In this document: in pieces, positions 62,943-64,000 of the stretch
How positions within the stretch are numbered: position 1 is the first letter of the stretch
Layout of the letters: each line of letters opens with the position of its first letter
Assembly (NCBI GenBank): GCA_008638375.1
Contig: CM018038.1
Location: forward strand, 33,249,669 to 33,313,668
DNA length: 64,000 nucleotides
Direction of reading: 5' to 3'
DNA from: Nyssa sinensis
Lineage: Eukaryota > Streptophyta > Magnoliopsida > Cornales > Nyssaceae
Notes under the pieces: model-generated
Database searches by the model: none
Seen by the model: only the letters and a program-made list of their open reading frames with translations
What the model was told of the DNA's origin: nothing
Translations under genes and position numbers: made by a program

Positions 62943-64000
62943 TGTGAGCGCAAGCGCTGGAAAATAAAAAGAGTGTCAAACAAACCTCCGTGGCGCCAAA
63001 AGTCTGCTCCCTCGAGGTGGGAGAGGCAGGCACCATTTTTTTCTGATTGGGGTAGACATAAATACACAAAAGAGTTGCCAACTTATTTTAGGCTAAATAA
63101 CAAGCAAACTTGTTACAACCGATGAAGAATACATATAAAAGAAATAGAAAAGAAATAAAGAATTACAATGTTTTGGTCCTATTCACACTCTAAACCCTTT
63201 GACATGGGTTAAAATAAAGTAAAACAAAACAAGTCTACATTGAACCAAAGAATTCTAAGTCCGGGAACTAAGCTGCGAGATGGGAAAGGGTTAGGCACCC
63301 ATCCTACCCAGTCAGAATTGACTGGCCTCAAGTGTTCATCCACAAGGCTTATATTTCATGAAATAAATAAGAGAAAAAGAGAGAGTAGAAAGAGATAATG
63401 ATAATAATGACATGAACGAATAAAATAAATGGAATAAATAAAGTAAATAAACTAAAAAAAGGAGTAGAGAGAGAGAGATTGACATGAATGAAGTAAGAAA
63501 AAAAGACAAAGTAAATAAGATTAATTAAAAATGGTAGACTTGGGCCCATGAGGCGTCCTACGTATCCATTCAAATATTGAAATCAGAGCCAACGTAGTTC
63601 TCTAATTCAATTTATTCTATCAAAAGTGATATGATGAATTAAATTAGGAAAATGAGAAAATAGTAGGGTTTTAGGGAGCGCACCTGATTGATTGTGTTGA
63701 ACTAAGACAAGTCTTGCGTTTGAACTCCTTGGATTAAATCTTTAGTGGTGTAGAATTGCATCTTGAATGGATTAGAATCCTTGCTTGTGTAGAATAAGGC
63801 TTCAAAAATAATATGGAATAAGAAATAAAGAAGAGAGATGAGAGGAATTATTACAGCAACACTTGACTTCTTATTTTTTTGTCCTTGATTATGGTGGCTT
63901 AGGGGGGTCTTATTTATAGGAAAAAAGTAAGGAGGTTTGATCTAAGGGCTCACAATAAATCCTATGGGTTGATGACCAAGATTAATGTTAAATGTGCAAG
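62943..64000 (-). repeat. 5' LTR of the Tat-type element (open at the window edge)
   Basis: Ends on the minus strand as GCGCTCACA before the primer-binding site. No coding capacity. It runs past the window end, and the partner LTR is not in view. Confidence 0.6.

Larger units (their letters stand above)
54465..64000 (-). mobile_element. Ty3/Gypsy retrotransposon, Tat-type, truncated, split by a 4.1-kb insertion
   Basis: Minus strand, from right to left: 5' LTR (62943 to beyond the window), primer-binding site TGGCAACTCCACTAGG (62926-62941), gag, protease, the insertion (55635-59780), RT and RNase H. Homology stops at about 54465, where the 172-bp array begins. The integrase and 3' LTR are not visible. 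Frames carry many stops. Confidence 0.88.

Overview
The window is plant nuclear DNA from a eudicot with a repeat-rich, probably large genome. It is AT-rich, with very long introns, Copia and Ty3/Gypsy LTR elements, L1- and RTE-type LINEs, MITEs and a piece of plastid DNA. I cannot name the species. The only host gene I can support is the 3' half of MLH1, the MutL-homologue subunit of DNA mismatch repair. It lies on the + strand in ten exons from 6502 to the stop codon at 45191-45193. All introns are GT-AG, all phases agree, and the exons encode about 405 uninterrupted residues ending in the family's C-terminal FERC. The 5' half, with the ATPase domain, must lie left of the window.

Layout. 1-6501: probably the upstream MLH1 intron, holding three L1 LINE fragments and an LTR-like block. 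6502-45193: MLH1 exons separated by introns of 0.09-11.1 kb. The 9.2-kb intron (12621-21812) holds a layered nest: a short minus-strand Gypsy-type element (13195-20144, target duplication TAATC) was split by a Copia element (13511-18556, TAATT), which was itself hit by a hAT-like MITE (14091-14468, GCTAAGGA). The 748-bp intron carries a tandem duplication that copied an acceptor and the start of the next exon, and a C-to-T change gives the copy a donor, making a potential in-frame 18-nt microexon. The 11.1-kb intron holds a minus-strand L1 LINE interrupted by a chimeric plastid insert (psaA joined to ycf2) flanked by a 77-bp direct repeat, a 244-bp SMART-like mini LTR element, another LINE, and two further hAT-like MITEs, one containing a Mutator-like MITE. 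The 7.1-kb intron holds a probable LTR and an internally deleted Copia element.

45194-64000: the MLH1 3' flank, a decayed RTE LINE (46280-48436), LTR-like blocks, a tandem array of about eleven 172-bp units (52500-54460), and a minus-strand Gypsy element of the Tat type (54465 to the window end) truncated at the array. The Tat pol gene is split by a 4.1-kb insertion (55635-59780) whose target duplication restores the reading frame exactly. I see no complete second host gene.
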